A program made the position numbers and the translations under genes. This document shows positions 62,248 to 64,000 of a stretch of 64,000 nt of DNA, in pieces. How positions within the stretch are numbered: the first letter of the stretch is position 1; each line of letters begins with the position of its first letter. The stretch comes from Nocardia sp. NBC_01327 (lineage in GTDB: Bacteria > Actinomycetota > Actinomycetes > Mycobacteriales > Mycobacteriaceae), in contig NZ_CP108383.1 in NCBI RefSeq assembly GCF_035958815.1, forward strand, positions 6,386,001-6,450,000. The letters run 5' to 3'. Under the pieces are notes generated by a model. The model had not been told where the DNA came from and ran no database searches. It worked only from the letters and a program-made list of their open reading frames with translations.

Positions 62248-63770
62248 CAGAAGAAGCCCTGAGCCTTCCCTGCATAGCTGACCAGGAGGTTCTTGGTCTG
62301 CTGGTAGTGATCGAGCATCATGCGGTGGTTCTCGCGGCCGATGCCGGACTGCTTGTAGCCGCCGAATGCCGCATGCGCGGGGTACTGGTGATAGGTATTG
62401 GTCCACACCCGCCCGGCCTGGATATCGCGCCCGGCCCGATAGGCCACCGCGCCGTCCCGCGACCAGACGCCCGCGCCGAGCCCGTACAGGGTGTCATTGG
62501 CGAGCTTGATGGCATCGTCGTAATCGGCGAAGGAGGTCACCGAGACGACCGGGCCGAAGATCTCCTCCTGGAAGATCCGCATGGAGTTGCTCCCGGTGAA
62601 CACGGTCGGCTGCACGTAGTAGCCGCCGGACAGGTCGCCGCCCAGGTCCACGCGCTCACCGCCGGTGAGCAGGGTCGCGCCCTCGGCCTTGCCGATCTCG
62701 ATGTAGGACAGGATCTTTTCGAGCTGATCATTGCTGGCCTGCGCGCCGATCATGGTCTCGGTATCGAGCGGATCCCCCTGGCGCACAGCCTTGGTGCGCA
62801 CCACGGCCGCGCTCAGGAAGTCGTCGTAGATATCGGCCTGGATGAGCGCGCGCGAGGGACAGGTGCAGACCTCGCCCTGATTGAGCGCGAACATGGTGAA
62901 GCCCTCGAGCGCGCTGTCCTGGAAATCATCGTTCGCGGCAAGCACATCCGAGAAGAAGATGTTCGGGCTCTTACCGCCGAGCTCGAGCGTCACCGGAATC
63001 AGGTTCTGCGAGGCGTACTGCATGATCAGCCGGCCGGTGGTGGTCTCACCGGTGAAGGCGATCTTCTTGATGCGCGGGCTGGAGGCGAGCGGCTTGCCCG
63101 CCTCGACGCCGAAACCATTGACGATATTGACCACACCGGGCGGCAGCAGATCGCCGATGAGGCTCATCAGGAACAGAATCGAGGCCGGAGTCTGCTCGGC
63201 GGGCTTGAGCACCACCGCATTACCGGCGGCGAGCGCGGGCGCGAGCTTCCAGACGGCCATCAGGATCGGGAAGTTCCACGGAATGATCTGCCCGACAACG
63301 CCGAGCGGCTCGTGGAAGTGGTAGGCGACGGTGTCGGAGTTGATCTCCGACAGCGAACCCTCCTGCGCGCGAACGGCTCCCGCGAAGTACCGCAGATGGT
63401 CGATGGCCAGCGGGATGTCCGCGGCCATGGTCTCGCGGATCGGCTTGCCATTGTCCCAGGCCTCGGCCAGCGCCACGGCCTCGAGATTCGCCTCGATGCG
63501 ATCGGCGATCTTATTGAGAACGAGGGCGCGCTCGGTCACCGAGGTCTTGCCCCAGGCGGGGGCGGCGGCGTGCGCGGCGTCCAGGGCGAGCTCGATATCC
63601 TCCGCGGTCCCGCGGGCGACTTCACAGAACGTCTGACCCGTGACCGGGGTCGGGTTCTCGAAGTACTGACCCTTGACCGGAGCCACCCATTCGCCACCGA
63701 TCCAATTGTCGTAGCGGGAGGGAAAGGACATCGCGGCGTCGGGGGTGCCGGGGCGGGCGAAGACAGTCAT
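62247..63770 (-). CDS. NAD(P)-dependent aldehyde dehydrogenase
   Basis: 507-residue aldehyde dehydrogenase with [31 protein letters not shown], base Glu263 in TLELGGKSP and catalytic Cys302 in [11 protein letters not shown]. It resembles ExaC/AldB-type acetaldehyde or long-chain aldehyde dehydrogenases that pair with DUF779. ATG at 63770 is likely. It oxidises aldehydes to acids, perhaps ethanol- or hydrocarbon-derived. Confidence 0.92.
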   Translation of the reverse strand: MTVFARPGTPDAAMSFPSRYDNWIGGEWVAPVKGQYFENPTPVTGQTFCEVARGTAEDIELALDAAHAAAPAWGKTSVTERALVLNKIADRIEANLEAVALAEAWDNGKPIRETMAADIPLAIDHLRYFAGAVRAQEGSLSEINSDTVAYHFHEPLGVVGQIIPWNFPILMAVWKLAPALAAGNAVVLKPAEQTPASILFLMSLIGDLLPPGVVNIVNGFGVEAGKPLASSPRIKKIAFTGETTTGRLIMQYASQNLIPVTLELGGKSPNIFFSDVLAANDDFQDSALEGFTMFALNQGEVCTCPSRALIQADIYDDFLSAAVVRTKAVRQGDPLDTETMIGAQASNDQLEKILSYIEIGKAEGATLLTGGERVDLGGDLSGGYYVQPTVFTGSNSMRIFQEEIFGPVVSVTSFADYDDAIKLANDTLYGLGAGVWSRDGAVAYRAGRDIQAGRVWTNTYHQYPAHAAFGGYKQSGIGRENHRMMLDHYQQTKNLLVSYAGKAQGFF

Positions 63771-63864
63771 CGAAAGGCTCCTCGATCTGCTGACGGGTAT
63801 GGCAGTCAGGTGTGACCCAGGACACTACGAGCGAGCATGTTGCAGCACCGTTGCAAGAAGCTGG

Positions 63865-64000
63865 TCAGATGCCCAGCTTGCGATCGAGCAGCGTCAGCTG
63901 CGCTTCCACCTGGGCATATACCGAGGAATTGCGATCCATCGAGCCGAGATAGGCGGCCCACGCGGCAATATCGTCGCGCCCGTCCACACAGCTGGTCCAG
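63865..64000 (-). CDS. C-terminus of an unidentified protein, cut by the window edge
   Basis: The last 44 codons of a minus-strand gene: WTSCVDGRDDIAAWAAYLGSM, then VYAQVEAQLTLLDRKLGI and TGA at 63865. The reading is GC-rich and plausible, but no family can be named. It is upstream of the aldehyde dehydrogenase by 94 nt on the same strand, so it might be its regulator or first gene. Confidence 0.6.
   Translation of the reverse strand, partial: WTSCVDGRDDIAAWAAYLGSMDRNSSVYAQVEAQLTLLDRKLGI

Noticed and set aside
62307-63815. 502-codon plus-strand frame opposite the aldehyde dehydrogenase gene
   Set aside because: Shadow frame without domains; the minus-strand enzyme is unambiguous.
1-64000. 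Mobile elements, tRNA or rRNA genes
   Set aside because: No transposase, integrase, terminal inverted repeats, tRNA cloverleaf or rRNA stretches were recognised by eye.

Overview
The window is high-GC actinobacterial DNA, most likely from Nocardia or a close mycolic-acid-containing relative. The evidence is a complete YrbE/Mce lipid-import operon with a Mce-associated protein, several acyl-CoA dehydrogenases, an SCP-x-type thiolase, an F420-type luciferase-like oxidoreductase, an L,D-transpeptidase lipoprotein and many secreted or lipoprotein hydrolases. No rRNA, tRNA, CRISPR array, insertion sequence or prophage was seen. The genus is an inference from gene content.

Left part (1-15.7 kb), all on the minus strand. 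A compact mce operon (yrbEA, yrbEB, mceA-F, then a Mce-associated protein gene; 15678 down to 6698) is followed by a seven-gene acyl-CoA degradation operon (6567 down to beyond base 1): SCP-x-type thiolase, SRPBCC protein, MaoC-like hydratase, SDR, acyl-CoA dehydrogenase, alpha/beta hydrolase and an acyl-CoA ligase cut by the window edge. The two units look like import plus beta-oxidation of a steroid or branched lipid. An 11-bp motif is shared by the regions upstream of both.

15.9-24.6 kb. An F420-type oxidoreductase gene reduced by an internal in-frame deletion is followed by a BacA/ABCD-type ABC exporter with a membrane protein, an acyltransferase-like protein, a patatin phospholipase with a C-terminal EF-hand module, a DUF4239 membrane protein, and an alpha/beta-hydrolase lipase that also carries a C-terminal EF-hand module. 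Two unrelated lipolytic folds fused to the same type of calcium-binding tail is the most unusual architecture here.

24.6-40.1 kb. Small unknown genes, a lipoprotein hydrolase, an arginyl-tRNA synthetase of the HVGH-containing type whose start region is duplicated in tandem, a HEAT-repeat protein, an L,D-transpeptidase, secreted proteins including an FG-GAP propeller, a zinc-independent quinone oxidoreductase and an MFS transporter with an extra extracytoplasmic insertion.

40.1-52.4 kb. A four-gene operon (luciferase-like oxidoreductase, crotonase, SDR, fused double acyl-CoA dehydrogenase of the FadE34 type) is preceded by a sequence almost identical to the one in front of a TetR gene 5 kb away. 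Both promoters appear leaderless. Between them lie a frameshifted secreted LVIVD-type gene, a decayed acyl-CoA ligase and a PucR regulator. A DUF305 protein, a 22-bp tandem repeat and an XRE regulator follow.

52.5-64 kb. A secreted hydrolase, a GH3 beta-glucosidase with a PA14 insert, a ring-cleavage module (cupin, MhpC-like hydrolase, MhpB-like extradiol dioxygenase) divergent from an IclR regulator, a flavin monooxygenase divergent from a cupin, a VOC protein, and an aldehyde dehydrogenase with its DUF779 partner. A partial unknown gene runs off the right edge.
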